The translations under genes were made by a program, and so were the position numbers. Below are positions 10,779-19,890 of a stretch of DNA of 47,128 nt, one piece after another. The DNA comes from Alphaproteobacteria bacterium. GTDB taxonomy: Bacteria; Pseudomonadota; Alphaproteobacteria; Micropepsales; Micropepsaceae. Under the pieces are notes generated by a model. It saw only the letters and a list, made by a program, of their open reading frames with translations. It was not told the DNA's origin and did not search any database. Each line of letters opens with the position of its first letter. The first letter of the stretch is position 1. The stretch is from assembly GCA_017308475.1 (NCBI GenBank), contig JAFKEU010000015.1:1-47128 (forward strand). The letters run 5' to 3'.

Positions 10779-11684
10779 ATGTCCAGCGACGTGAAACACG
10801 ATTATCACCTGGTCGACCCCAGCCCCTGGCCGGTCGTCGGCTCGATGGCCGCCTTCGTGATGTTTGTCGGCGCGGTGCTGTGGATGCACAAGGGCTATGA
10901 CCGTTTCGGCCCCCTGGGCGGCCAGCCCTGGGTGTTCGGGATCGGCCTGGCCGGTGTTCTCTACACCATGGTGGGCTGGTGGCGCGACGTGATCCGCGAA
11001 TCGGTCGTCTTGGGCAACCACACGCCGGTGGTGAAGCTGCACCTGCGCTACGGCATGCTGCTGTTCATCGCCTCGGAAGTGATGTTCTTCGTCGCCTGGT
11101 TCTGGGCCTATTTCAATTCGGCGATTTTCTTCAACGATGTCGGCATTGGCAGCTGGCCGCCCGCCGGAATCACCACGCTAGACCCCTGGCACTTCCCGCT
11201 GCTGAATACGCTGATCCTCCTGACCTCGGGCACCACGGTGACCTGGGCCCATCACGCCATCCAGACCGGCGACCGCAAGGGTGCCATCCAGGGCCTGGCG
11301 CTGACGGTTGCGCTGGGGCTTTCCTTCACCTGCGTGCAGGCCTGGGAATACGCCCACGCCCCCTTCACCTTCGGCATGAACCACCTGGCGATGATGCCCT
11401 TCACCGATCCGGCCCATGTCGACCTGGCCGCCGGCGCGGGCAATTTCGACGCCATCTATGGCTCGACCTTCTTCATGGCGACCGGCTTTCACGGCTTCCA
11501 CGTGATCGTCGGCACGATCTTCCTGATCGTCTGCCTGTTCCGCGCCATCCAGGGCCACTTCACCCCCACCCGCCATTTCGGCTTCGAGGCGGCGGCCTGG
11601 TACTGGCACTTCGTCGACGTGGTGTGGCTGTTCCTGTTCGCCTGCATTTACGTGTGGGGCCAGGGACCGGTCTCGGTGGGCTAG
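10779..11684 (+). CDS. coxC: Cytochrome c oxidase subunit III
   Basis: Subunit III of the aa3 oxidase, 301 residues with seven predicted membrane helices; it binds lipid and stabilises proton uptake by subunit I. Family blocks include [17 protein letters not shown], the [10 protein letters not shown] helix and a C-terminal [17 protein letters not shown]. The ATG at 10779 starts 17 bases after the CoxF-like gene. In related genomes ctaG would lie between them; here the gap is too small to hold it. A longer upstream reading of this frame overlaps ctaB and is not real. Confidence 0.96.
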   Translation: MSSDVKHDYHLVDPSPWPVVGSMAAFVMFVGAVLWMHKGYDRFGPLGGQPWVFGIGLAGVLYTMVGWWRDVIRESVVLGNHTPVVKLHLRYGMLLFIASEVMFFVAWFWAYFNSAIFFNDVGIGSWPPAGITTLDPWHFPLLNTLILLTSGTTVTWAHHAIQTGDRKGAIQGLALTVALGLSFTCVQAWEYAHAPFTFGMNHLAMMPFTDPAHVDLAAGAGNFDAIYGSTFFMATGFHGFHVIVGTIFLIVCLFRAIQGHFTPTRHFGFEAAAWYWHFVDVVWLFLFACIYVWGQGPVSVG

Positions 11685-11791
11685 TCTTTTGCCCGTCCAC
11701 GGCGTCGCGCGGTCGCTCATGGGCGTCTTGCCCACATCGCTCCCGCGCTCCTGGTGGACCGGCCAAACTGCCGTCGCCCTGTGAGAGTTGC

Positions 11792-12148
11792 ATGACGACG
11801 CCCAACACCGCCAAAGCCATATTCCTCGGCCTCTGTCCGCGTTGCGGGCAGGGGCCGTTGTTCAGCGGCTATATCGCGGTGCGCCCGAACTGCCCGTCCT
11901 GCGGGCTTGACTATGCGATCTTCGATCCCGGCGACGGGCCGGCGGTATTCGGCATCCTGATCGTGGGCGCCATCGTCTGCGGCCTGGCGCTGTGGGTGGA
12001 ATTCACCTTCCAGCCGCCGCTTTGGGTGCATGCGGCCCTGTGGGTGCCGCTGATCGTGATCCTGACCGCGATCTTCCTGCGCCTGTCCAAATCGGCGCTG
12101 CTGGTACTGCAATACAGGCACAAGGCGGGCGAAGGCCGGCTGGGATGA
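11792..12148 (+). CDS. DUF983 family membrane protein
   Basis: A 118-residue DUF983 protein. It begins with a zinc-ribbon-like pair, CPRCGQG at about 14-20 and CPSCG at about 33-37, followed by two hydrophobic helices (about 51-68 and 76-95). DUF983 genes are regularly found in oxidase operons of alphaproteobacteria, implying a role in oxidase assembly, though none is proven. It follows coxC by 107 bases, the longest gap in the operon, which contains small inverted repeats (TGGGC/GCCCA). Its TGA overlaps the ATG of the SURF1 gene. Confidence 0.9.
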   Translation: MTTPNTAKAIFLGLCPRCGQGPLFSGYIAVRPNCPSCGLDYAIFDPGDGPAVFGILIVGAIVCGLALWVEFTFQPPLWVHAALWVPLIVILTAIFLRLSKSALLVLQYRHKAGEGRLG

Positions 12149-12858
12149 CTTTCCGTCCCTATCCGGGCCTGACCTTCGCCTGCGCCATTCTGTTTGCCAT
12201 CCTGTGCGGCCTGGGCGTGTGGCAGCTTGAGCGCCTGCAATGGAAGCTGGCACTGATCGCGCGGGTGAACGGCCACATGATGGCGGCACCCGTGCCGCTG
12301 GACCGCGTGATGGCCATGAACCCCGACGAGGCCCAATACCGCCGCGTCACCATCACCGGCCGCTTCGATCATGCCCGCGAGGCCTATGTCTTCGGCACCG
12401 ATGTCGATGGCGATCCGGCCTATCATGTGCTTACCCCCTTCCACACGGATGATGGCCGCTGGCTGATGGTGGACCGGGGCATCGTGCCCAGGGAAAAGCT
12501 GGCTCCGGCCAGCCGCGCCGCCGGCAATCCGGGCGCGTGGACCAGCGTCACCGGGGTCTGGCGCAGGCCGGATGGTCCGGGCCTCTTCACCCCGCGGCCG
12601 GACCTGAAGCATCGCGTCTGGTATTCCCGCGACGTGAAGGCTATCGCGGCCGCCGACCATCTCAGCCTGGCCGCTCCCGAACTGGTCGAGGCCGACGCCA
12701 CACCAAATCCCGGCGGCTGGCCGAAGGGTGGGCAGACAGTGGTGACATTCCGCAACCAGCACTTGTCCTATGCCGTCACCTGGTTCGGGCTGGCCGCCGG
12801 GCTGGTGGGCGTCTGGTTGGCCTACCACATTTCCAAGGGCAGGATTTCCCGCAAATAG
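12145..12858 (+). CDS. SURF1 family cytochrome oxidase assembly protein
   Basis: SURF1/Shy1 homologue of 237 residues that helps insert haem a into subunit I. It has the diagnostic two-helix topology: an N-terminal helix (about 8-25) ending in GVWQLERLQWK, a periplasmic domain with YRRVTITGRF and the WLMVDRGIVP block, and a C-terminal helix (about 211-229) after NQHLSYAVTWFGLA. The start ATG overlaps the DUF983 stop (ATGA), so the pair is translationally coupled. Confidence 0.94.
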   Translation: MTFRPYPGLTFACAILFAILCGLGVWQLERLQWKLALIARVNGHMMAAPVPLDRVMAMNPDEAQYRRVTITGRFDHAREAYVFGTDVDGDPAYHVLTPFHTDDGRWLMVDRGIVPREKLAPASRAAGNPGAWTSVTGVWRRPDGPGLFTPRPDLKHRVWYSRDVKAIAAADHLSLAAPELVEADATPNPGGWPKGGQTVVTFRNQHLSYAVTWFGLAAGLVGVWLAYHISKGRISRK

Positions 12859-12937
12859 GCGGAAAATCGGCGGGCGATTGTGGTAGCCCCGGGGGCCTGC
12901 GGGGCCCTATAAGAGCCGCCCGAAAGGCTTTCTTGTC

Positions 12938-14377
12938 GTGAATTTCATCTCAACACGGGGCGGCGCGCCGCGCGCGTCCTTTGCCGAAGTCCTGCTGGCG
13001 GGCCTTGCGCCCGATGGCGGGTTGTACCTGCCGGAAAGCTGGCCGCAGTTCTCGCCGGACGAAATCGCCGCTTTCAAGGGCCTTGCCTGGAACGAGGCCG
13101 CCTTCCGCGTGCTGTCGCGCTTCACCGATGGCTCCTTCGCCGAGGCGGAATTGCGCGAGGCCATCGCGGCCGCCTATGCCGGGTTTGACGCGCGGCCCCG
13201 GCCGCAGGGTTGGCGGCAGAACACGCCGCCCGCGCGCGACATCGTCCCCCTGGTGGAGATCGGCAAGGGCCAGTATCTGCTGGAGCTGTTCCACGGCCCC
13301 ACCCTGGCGTTCAAGGACATCGCGCTGCAGATCCTGGGGCAGCTTTTTGCCCGCGCGCTGGCGCGGCGGGGCGGGCGTGCCACCGTGGTGGCGGCGACCA
13401 GCGGCGACACCGGATCGGCGGCGATCGCCGCGCTGGGGGGCCTTCCCAACATCGACGTCTTCGTGATGCATCCCAAAGGCCGCGTCAGCGACGTGCAGCG
13501 GCTGCAGATGACCACCAGCGCCCATGCCAATGTGCACAATATCGCGCTGGAAGGCAGCTTCGACGACGCCCAATCCATCGTGAAGGCGCTGTTCGCCGAC
13601 GCGGACTTTGCGCGCGATGTATCGCTGACCGCGGTCAATTCCATCAACTTCGCCCGCATTGCGGCGCAGAGCGTTTATTATTTCACAGCCGCGGCGGCGC
13701 TGGGCGTTCCTGTCACCTTCGTGGTGCCCACCGGCAATTTCGGCGACGTCTTCGCCGGCGAGGCGGCGATGCGCATGGGACTTCCCATCCAGAAGCTGGT
13801 CATCGCCACCAATGCCAACGACATCCTGGTGCGCGCGCTGAACGAGGGGGTTTATGCGCCCGGCCCCAGCCACGCCACGCTCAGCCCCTCGATGGACATC
13901 CAGGTGGCGTCGAACTTCGAGCGCGCGCTGTTCGAGGCGTCTGGCCGCGATGCGGACTGGACGGCTGCCGCCATGGCCGATTTCGCCCGCACCAGGCGGC
14001 TGGCGCTGCCAAGTGCGGTGCTGCAATCCCTGCGCGACCGCTACAGCGCTTTCGCCTTCGACGACGCCGCAACCCTTGCCACCATCGCGGCGGTGAAGTC
14101 CGAGACCGGCCGCATCCTGGACCCCCACACGGCGGTGGCCGCCGCGGCCGGGCGGCTGATCGGGCCCAGACTGGCCGAGGCCGGAACCGGTGCCGCCGTG
14201 ATCCTTGCGACCGCCCATCCCGCCAAGTTCCCGGACGCCGTGGCCAAGGCCACCGGCGCGCCGCCGCCGGTTCCCCCGCGCCTGGCCGCCCTTAAGACCT
14301 TGCCGGAACGCATGGAAATCCTACCGGCCAATGCTGTTTTGATTAAGCGTTTCATCTCTTCTAGACTGACCCCATGA
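12938..14377 (+). CDS. thrC: Threonine synthase (GTG start)
   Basis: PLP enzyme converting O-phosphohomoserine to threonine. The 479-residue protein begins with NFISTRGGAP and DGGLYLPESWP, typical of the long bacterial class, with the PLP lysine K126 in LAFKDIALQ and the phosphate-binding ATSGDTGSAA loop. GTG at 12938 is taken as the start from the family N-terminus; GAAAGG lies about 10 bases upstream. It follows surf1 by 79 bases and overlaps the next gene by ATGA. The partner homoserine kinase gene thrB lies in this window at 20316-21272 on the other strand. Confidence 0.95.
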   Translation: MNFISTRGGAPRASFAEVLLAGLAPDGGLYLPESWPQFSPDEIAAFKGLAWNEAAFRVLSRFTDGSFAEAELREAIAAAYAGFDARPRPQGWRQNTPPARDIVPLVEIGKGQYLLELFHGPTLAFKDIALQILGQLFARALARRGGRATVVAATSGDTGSAAIAALGGLPNIDVFVMHPKGRVSDVQRLQMTTSAHANVHNIALEGSFDDAQSIVKALFADADFARDVSLTAVNSINFARIAAQSVYYFTAAAALGVPVTFVVPTGNFGDVFAGEAAMRMGLPIQKLVIATNANDILVRALNEGVYAPGPSHATLSPSMDIQVASNFERALFEASGRDADWTAAAMADFARTRRLALPSAVLQSLRDRYSAFAFDDAATLATIAAVKSETGRILDPHTAVAAAAGRLIGPRLAEAGTGAAVILATAHPAKFPDAVAKATGAPPPVPPRLAALKTLPERMEILPANAVLIKRFISSRLTP

Positions 14378-15657
14378 GCCCAGAAATATCCAGTCTTTCC
14401 AATGGATTGACCGTCGTGACGGACTCGATGCCGGGGCTGGAAAGCGCAGCCGTCGGCGTCTGGGTCAATACCGGCACGCGCAACGAGACGCCGCCCCAGA
14501 TGGGCATCTCGCATATGCTCGAGCACATGGCGTTCAAAGGCACCCTGCGCCGCAGCGCGCGGCAGATCGCCGAGGAGATAGAGGCGGTGGGCGGCATCCT
14601 CAACGCCTATACCAGCCGCGAGCAGACCGCCTTCCATGCCCGCGTGCTGAAGAACGATGTGCCGGTGGCGTTGGACATCATCGCCGACATACTCACCCGT
14701 CCGACCTTCGAGCCGGGCGAACTGGAACGCGAGCGCCAGGTCGTGCTGCAGGAGCTGGGCCAGGCGCGCGACACGCCCGACGACATCATCTTCGATCACT
14801 TGCAGAACGCCATGTTCCAGGATCAGCCGATGGGCTGGTCGATCCTTGGCGAGGACGCAACGGTCAGCGCCTTTTCGGCCGACATGCTGCGCGACTATAT
14901 GACAACCAATTATCGCGCCGGCGGCATGACGCTGGTCGCTTCGGGCGCGGTCGAGCATGGCGCGATGGTCAGGTTGGCCGAAGACCTGTTCGGCGAGCTG
15001 AAGAGCGGCGCGATCCCGCCGCCGCCCGCCGCGCGCTATACCGGCGGCGAATTCCGCCAGGACACGGATCTGGAGCAGGCGCATCTGGCCTTCGCGCTTC
15101 CGGGCCTTGCCAATGCCGATCCGGATTTCTTCATCGGCCAGGTCTACGCCACCGCGCTGGGCGGCGGCACCTCTTCGCGCCTGTTCCAGGAGGCGCGCGA
15201 GAAGCGCGGCCTGTGCTATTCCATCTATGCCTTTGCCAACGGCTTCCAGGACAGCGGCTTTCTGGGCATCTATGCGGGCACGGGCGAAAAGGAAGCCGGA
15301 GAGATCGCCGCCGTCGTCGCCGGCGAGATGCAGGCCATCGCCGGCAACCTGACCGAAGCGGAAGTCTCGCGCGCCCGCGCCCAGATCAAGGTATCGCTGC
15401 TGATGGGGCTTGAGCGGCCCGGCACGCGTTCCGAGCAGATTGCCTGCCAGCTGTTCGCGCTGGGCCGCCTGCAGAGCCCGGCCGAGATCGTCGCCCAGCT
15501 CGATTCCATCGATGCCGCCCAGGTGCGCCGTTATGCGGCCGGGGTGATGCAGTCCGTTCCCGCCATGGCCGCCATCGGCCCCGTGGCGCGGCTGGAAAGC
15601 CATGCGCGGTTCGCCGGCCGGTTCAGCGGTGCCGCCCTGCCAAGCGCGGCGGAATGA
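14374..15657 (+). CDS. M16 family zinc peptidase (processing-peptidase-like)
   Basis: Insulinase/M16 peptidase of 427 residues related to the mitochondrial processing peptidase beta subunit. The inverted zinc motif HMLEH is at 47-51, with the distal glutamate in the EEIEAVGGILNAYTSREQT helix region. A second, inactive M16 domain with GGGTSSRLFQEAREKRGLCY follows, as in the family. No signal peptide is seen, so it may act in the cytoplasm. It overlaps thrC by four bases, and its last codons overlap the start of the GNAT gene. Confidence 0.94.
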   Translation: MSPEISSLSNGLTVVTDSMPGLESAAVGVWVNTGTRNETPPQMGISHMLEHMAFKGTLRRSARQIAEEIEAVGGILNAYTSREQTAFHARVLKNDVPVALDIIADILTRPTFEPGELERERQVVLQELGQARDTPDDIIFDHLQNAMFQDQPMGWSILGEDATVSAFSADMLRDYMTTNYRAGGMTLVASGAVEHGAMVRLAEDLFGELKSGAIPPPPAARYTGGEFRQDTDLEQAHLAFALPGLANADPDFFIGQVYATALGGGTSSRLFQEAREKRGLCYSIYAFANGFQDSGFLGIYAGTGEKEAGEIAAVVAGEMQAIAGNLTEAEVSRARAQIKVSLLMGLERPGTRSEQIACQLFALGRLQSPAEIVAQLDSIDAAQVRRYAAGVMQSVPAMAAIGPVARLESHARFAGRFSGAALPSAAE

Positions 15658-16283
15658 TGGTCAAGGCCGCGCTCGCCAAGACAGGCCCCATCGCTTTCAT
15701 GCGCGGTCTGACCTTTCCGGGCGGCCAGCAGCCTGTGATCCATGGCGAGGGCATCTATCTGCGCTACCCGCGCATCGGCGACTATGCCGCCTGGGCCAGG
15801 CTGCGCGGCGAAAGCCGCGAATTCCTGATACCGTGGGAGCCGGTGTGGGCCGATGACGAATTGACGCGCGGCTCTTTCCGCCGCCGCATCAAGCGCTATC
15901 AGAAGGAGACGCGGCTGGATTCGGCCTATGTCTTCTTCGTGTTGCGCGAGAGCGACGATGCGTTGCTTGGAGGCTGCACCTTGTCGAATGTTCGTCGCGG
16001 CGTCACGCAATGCTGCACGCTGGGCTACTGGATCGGGCAGAAATTCGCGCGCCAGGGCTATATGACCGCGGCGGTAAAGGCGCTGATACCCTTCGTGTTC
16101 CGCACGCTGGGCCTGCACCGCATCGAGGCGGCGTGCCTGGTGGAAAACGAAGCGTCCAAGGGCCTTCTGGCGCGCGCCGGTTTTCGCGAGGAAGGGCTGG
16201 CGCGCCGCTATCTGATGATCAACGGCCAATGGGCCGATCATCTTCTATTTGCTTTGCTCAAGGAAGAAGCGCAGCTAGGTTAG
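15654..16283 (+). CDS. GNAT family N-acetyltransferase (RimJ/RimL-like)
   Basis: Predicted acetyl-CoA-dependent N-acetyltransferase, 209 residues. The core has IYLRYPRIGDYAAW (strand 1), LGYWIGQKFARQGYMTAAV (acetyl-CoA loop, here RQGYMT) and LHRIEAACLVENEASKGLLARAGF split over strands 5-6, the pattern of RimJ/RimL enzymes that acetylate ribosomal proteins or other N-termini. An N-terminal extension of about 25 residues precedes the domain. The ATG overlaps the M16 gene's end (ATGATGG), so it is coupled to it. Confidence 0.92.
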   Translation: MMVKAALAKTGPIAFMRGLTFPGGQQPVIHGEGIYLRYPRIGDYAAWARLRGESREFLIPWEPVWADDELTRGSFRRRIKRYQKETRLDSAYVFFVLRESDDALLGGCTLSNVRRGVTQCCTLGYWIGQKFARQGYMTAAVKALIPFVFRTLGLHRIEAACLVENEASKGLLARAGFREEGLARRYLMINGQWADHLLFALLKEEAQLG

Positions 16284-16336
16284 CCGTTCCGGCCCCCTTC
16301 GGGGCGCCGTGCCTTTCGGCCCAGATTGCGAGATTG

Positions 16337-19279
16337 ATGAAGACAGCACGCCTTACCGCCCTGTTCTGCGCTGCGTTTTTTGCGCTTCTTTGCGCATCCC
16401 TGCCGGCGGCGCCGGCCTTGGCAGACGCCCCTTCGGTGAATTTCGGCAGCAGCGACAACGTCCTGACGCTCAAGACCGGGCTGACGCCCTATCACGCGCC
16501 CGGCCGCACGAGCGAGGAAGACGGCTCGGTCTGGTACCTGCTGCAGGTCACCAACGATTCAGTGCGCCCGGCCACGCGCGTCCTGCTGGCGGGCCAGCCG
16601 CCGCGCATGGCGCTGTCGCTGCTGCCCCATCGCACGCGCCCCGCGATCCTGGCGGTGGCCAGTTCCGATTCCGGCACAATGGTGGAAACCGCCACCGCCT
16701 ATGGCCATCGCGCCTGGCGCGTGATCGTGCCGCCCGTCACCACGGTCAGTCTTGCCATCCGCGTGGGCAATGCCGCCACGCCGCCCGCGCTGTTCGCCTG
16801 GACCGAACCGGCGCTGGCCTCGCACAACCGCCAGCTTGCCGTCTTCATCACCGGGGTGGCGGCGCTGATCGGGGCTGCTGCCCTGATCATGGGCGGGCTT
16901 GCGGTGCTGATCGGCCATGCCGCGCCCCGCTGGGTGGCGGTGACGCTGCTGCTTCTGCTGTTCAGCTGGCTGTCGGGCACCGGCATGTTCGATGCCAGCC
17001 TTGCCACCCCCATTGGCGGACCTTACGGCCTCTCGGCGTTCCTGACGATGCTGGCGCTGGCGGCGGGCGCGCGGCTGGCCAATGCCATCATTCCGGTGCG
17101 CGACACCTGGCCGAAATACGAGAAGCTGTTCCATCGCGTGCTCTATGGCCTGATCGGCCTTGGCGCGCTGGCCTATCTGGGCCTTCCCGCCGCCACGCTG
17201 CTGACCGACATCGCCATCGTGCTGGGCTCGCTCGCGGTGGCCGCCTATCTGATCATCTGGGGCCGCAAGGGTCACAAGGCGGCACAGGTGATTGCCCCCA
17301 GCGCCGCCGCCTTCGCGCTGGTGGCCCTGGCCGCCGCAGTCACCGCGGTGGGCGGACTGGGCGAGAGCCTGACGGGCCCGGCCGCCACCGGCGGCTTCGC
17401 CGCGGCCGGCGCGATCCTCCTGGCGCTGGCGGTGATCGCCAGCGAGGAGATTGCGGTGCTGCCCTTCCTGCACGGCTCCCATGCCGCGCGGCTTCTGGAA
17501 GCCCAGGCCGACGACAAGATGCCCTTCGACCCGGCCACGCCCGCCAAGTCGCTGGCGCTGGCGGCCATCGGCGCGGCGCACCAGGGCGTCTTCAACCTGG
17601 ACTTCCGCGCCGGTCTTCTGACCCTGTCGCCGGAGGCGGCGCAGATGGTGGGCCTGTCGGCGCGCGAGACGACCATCTCCCACTCGGACTGGATCGCGCT
17701 GGTCCATCCCGACGACCGCGAGGTCTATAATCGCGCGCTGGAGGAATACCGGCACCGTTCGGGCCTGGCCTTCCGCCTGGAATTCCGGACCCGACAGAAC
17801 GCCTCGGCGAAGGACGGCCCCTATCGCTGGCTGGAGCTGCGCGCAACCATCGTGACGGAAGAGGATGTGCCGTCCGATTGCCTGGGCCTTCTGTCCGACA
17901 TCACCCAGCGCAAGGAAGGCGAATTCGCGCGCGAGATGGAAGATGCCGAACGGATGCGCGATGCGGCGCTGCCGCGTGATGCGCTGACCGGGCTGGGCAA
18001 CCGCGTGGCGCTGATGAGGGCGCTCGATGGCCTGGGCCAGGGCTTTGACGGGGCGCTGTTCGCGCTGCTGGATATCGACCGCTTCAAGGCCATCCATGCC
18101 AGCCTGGGCGATGCGGGCGCCGACACGATTCTCAAACAGGTGGCGGGCCGGTTGGAAGGCATGCGCCAGGAAGCGCAGCTTTTTCGCGTCGGCGGCGACA
18201 GCTTCGCGCTGCTCTTCGCCGGCGTGCGCCGCGAGCCTCTTTCCATCGGCAATGCCCTGACCGAGGCGCTGGCCGCGCCCTATCGGGCCGACGAGCGCGA
18301 CGTCTTCGCGCCCTGCAGCGTGGGGCTGGCGCTGGGCAGCGAGAGCGAAGACCCCTTTGCCCTGATCAAGAATGCCGAATTGGCGCTGCTCGCGGCCAAG
18401 CGGCAGGGCGGTGCCTGCGCCAGGCTCTACACCAGCGATCTGGAGACGTCGGCGCCCGGCGATTCGGTGGCGCTGGAAAGCGAACTGCGCCACGCGCTGG
18501 CGTCGGGGCAGATCGAAGTCTTCTACCAGCCCATCATCCGGCTGGCAGACCGCAGCGTGGCCGGGTTCGAGGCGCTGCTGCGCTGGCAGCATCCGGTGAA
18601 AGGGTCGATTTCGCCCGCCGATTTCATTCACCATTGCGAGGAGACCGGCCTGATCGTGGCGCTTGGCCGCTTTGCGCTGGAGCGGGCCGCCGCCGACCTG
18701 GTGCGCTGGCAGCGCTATTTCCCCTTGCGGCCGCCCTTGTTCGTCAGCGTCAACCTCTCGCGCCGCCAGCTCAAGGATTCCGGATTCGAGGCCATGCTGC
18801 GCGCCGTGCTGGTGGGCAGCGGCATCGCCGAGGGCACGCTGAGCCTTGAGATCACCGAAAGCGCGGTGGCGGGCGATGCGCGCATGTCCCAGGCGCTGGA
18901 ACGCATCCGCAAATTGGGCGCCGGCCTGTCGCTGGACGATTTCGGCACCGGCGCCTCCGCGCTCAGCGAGCTGCACAGCCTGCCGGTCGATACTGTCAAG
19001 ATCGACAAGAGCTTCCTGGCGCGCCGGACGGCGGACACGGCGGGCGGCACCGGGAACGAGGGCGAGGTCATGCTGACCTCGATCGTGGGCATGGCCCATG
19101 ACCTCAATCGCGCGGTGGTGGTGGAGGGGATCGAGAGCGAGGGCGATGCCCAGTTCCTGGACCGCCTGGGCTGCGAATTCGGCCAGGGCTATTTCTTTTC
19201 TCCCGCGCTCGATGCCCCGGGGGTGCTGGACTATATCGCGCGTCACTACAATATTGGCGCCACCACCGAAACGGGCTGA
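16337..19279 (+). CDS. Membrane PAS-GGDEF-EAL c-di-GMP phosphodiesterase
   Basis: Predicted cyclic-di-GMP signalling protein of 980 residues. Order: signal peptide (1-29), extracytoplasmic domain (about 35-165), a block of about seven membrane helices (about 168-370), PAS domain (about 410-525, ending SDITQRKEGE), GGDEF domain (about 545-700) and EAL domain (about 715-970). The cyclase motif is degenerate, GGDSF at about 617-621, although the DIDRFK metal motif persists; no RxxD inhibitory site is visible. The EAL domain looks active: EALLRW, LEITES, DDFGTG, KIDKSF and VVEGIE are intact. It probably hydrolyses c-di-GMP, with the GGDEF part sensing GTP, as shown for Caulobacter PdeA. Start ATG 16337, just after a small hairpin. 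Confidence 0.93.
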   Translation: MKTARLTALFCAAFFALLCASLPAAPALADAPSVNFGSSDNVLTLKTGLTPYHAPGRTSEEDGSVWYLLQVTNDSVRPATRVLLAGQPPRMALSLLPHRTRPAILAVASSDSGTMVETATAYGHRAWRVIVPPVTTVSLAIRVGNAATPPALFAWTEPALASHNRQLAVFITGVAALIGAAALIMGGLAVLIGHAAPRWVAVTLLLLLFSWLSGTGMFDASLATPIGGPYGLSAFLTMLALAAGARLANAIIPVRDTWPKYEKLFHRVLYGLIGLGALAYLGLPAATLLTDIAIVLGSLAVAAYLIIWGRKGHKAAQVIAPSAAAFALVALAAAVTAVGGLGESLTGPAATGGFAAAGAILLALAVIASEEIAVLPFLHGSHAARLLEAQADDKMPFDPATPAKSLALAAIGAAHQGVFNLDFRAGLLTLSPEAAQMVGLSARETTISHSDWIALVHPDDREVYNRALEEYRHRSGLAFRLEFRTRQNASAKDGPYRWLELRATIVTEEDVPSDCLGLLSDITQRKEGEFAREMEDAERMRDAALPRDALTGLGNRVALMRALDGLGQGFDGALFALLDIDRFKAIHASLGDAGADTILKQVAGRLEGMRQEAQLFRVGGDSFALLFAGVRREPLSIGNALTEALAAPYRADERDVFAPCSVGLALGSESEDPFALIKNAELALLAAKRQGGACARLYTSDLETSAPGDSVALESELRHALASGQIEVFYQPIIRLADRSVAGFEALLRWQHPVKGSISPADFIHHCEETGLIVALGRFALERAAADLVRWQRYFPLRPPLFVSVNLSRRQLKDSGFEAMLRAVLVGSGIAEGTLSLEITESAVAGDARMSQALERIRKLGAGLSLDDFGTGASALSELHSLPVDTVKIDKSFLARRTADTAGGTGNEGEVMLTSIVGMAHDLNRAVVVEGIESEGDAQFLDRLGCEFGQGYFFSPALDAPGVLDYIARHYNIGATTETG

Positions 19280-19323
19280 ACCAAACGGGCCTTGCGAAGG
19301 GGCCCAATCCCACGGAGAGCATG

Positions 19324-19806
19324 ATGACGATCAAAGCCGGCGACAAGATTCCATCCGTCACCCTGATGGAGATGCAGGACGGCAAGCCCACCCCGGTCAA
19401 GACGGACGATTTCTTCAAGGGCCGCCGCGTCGCCCTGTTCGCGCTGCCCGGCGCCTTCACGCCCACCTGCTCGGCCAAGCATGTGCCGGGCTTCGTCGCC
19501 AATTACGATGCCCTGAGGGCCAAGGGCGTGGACGCCATCGCCTGCCTGTCCGTGAACGACGCTTTCGTGATGGGCGCCTGGGGCAAGGACCAGAATTCCG
19601 GCGGCAAGGTCCATATGCTGGCCGACGGCAATGGCGAATTCACCGATGCCGTGGGCCTAGTGATGGATGGCACCAAATTCGGCATGGGCAAGCGCAGCCA
19701 GCGCTATTCCATGATCGTCGAGGACGGGGTGGTAAAGAGCCTGAACATCGAAGAGCCCGGCGCCTTCGAGGTATCCAGCGCCGAACACATGCTGGGCCAG
19801 CTTTAG
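19324..19806 (+). CDS. Peroxiredoxin (Prx5-type)
   Basis: Thiol peroxidase of the AhpE/Prx5 group, reducing hydrogen peroxide and organic hydroperoxides. The peroxidatic cysteine is in PGAFTPTCSAKHVPGF, matching the family PxxxTxxC signature. Length (160-161 residues) is normal for hybrid-less Prx5 proteins. Two adjacent ATG codons exist; the second, at 19324, is better spaced from GGAGAG at 19314-19319, while the first at 19321 would leave one base only. It stands 40-odd bases after the EAL gene and may share its transcript. Confidence 0.94.
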   Translation: MTIKAGDKIPSVTLMEMQDGKPTPVKTDDFFKGRRVALFALPGAFTPTCSAKHVPGFVANYDALRAKGVDAIACLSVNDAFVMGAWGKDQNSGGKVHMLADGNGEFTDAVGLVMDGTKFGMGKRSQRYSMIVEDGVVKSLNIEEPGAFEVSSAEHMLGQL

Positions 19807-19835
19807 GTCCCCGGAGAAGATCTCCTTATCCTTGG

Positions 19836-19890
19836 CTTGTCGAAGCATGAGGACACTCCTCACGCTTCGACGGGCTCAGGATGAGGAGCG
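19836..19890. repeat. REP-like palindromic element at the rnhA 3' end
   Basis: The arms TGTCGAAGCATGAGGA (19838-19853) and TCCTCACGCTTCGACG (19857-19872) form a near-perfect 16-bp hairpin around a CAC loop, followed by GGCTCAGGATGAGGA, which repeats part of the arm motif. Elements of this type (CTTCGAC-x-GGCTCAGGATGAGG) are dispersed intergenic repeats in many alphaproteobacteria. It overlaps the last codons of rnhA on the opposite strand and may terminate both convergent transcripts. Confidence 0.65.

Noticed and set aside
16292..16305. Terminator before the EAL gene (GCCCC/GGGGC).
   Set aside because: A 5-bp stem with no U tract; too weak to call and could occur by chance in this GC-rich DNA.
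16559..19246. An 895-codon minus-strand frame across the PAS-GGDEF-EAL gene.
   Set aside because: It is His/Arg/Gln-rich shadow coding with no fold, opposite a clear multi-domain protein.
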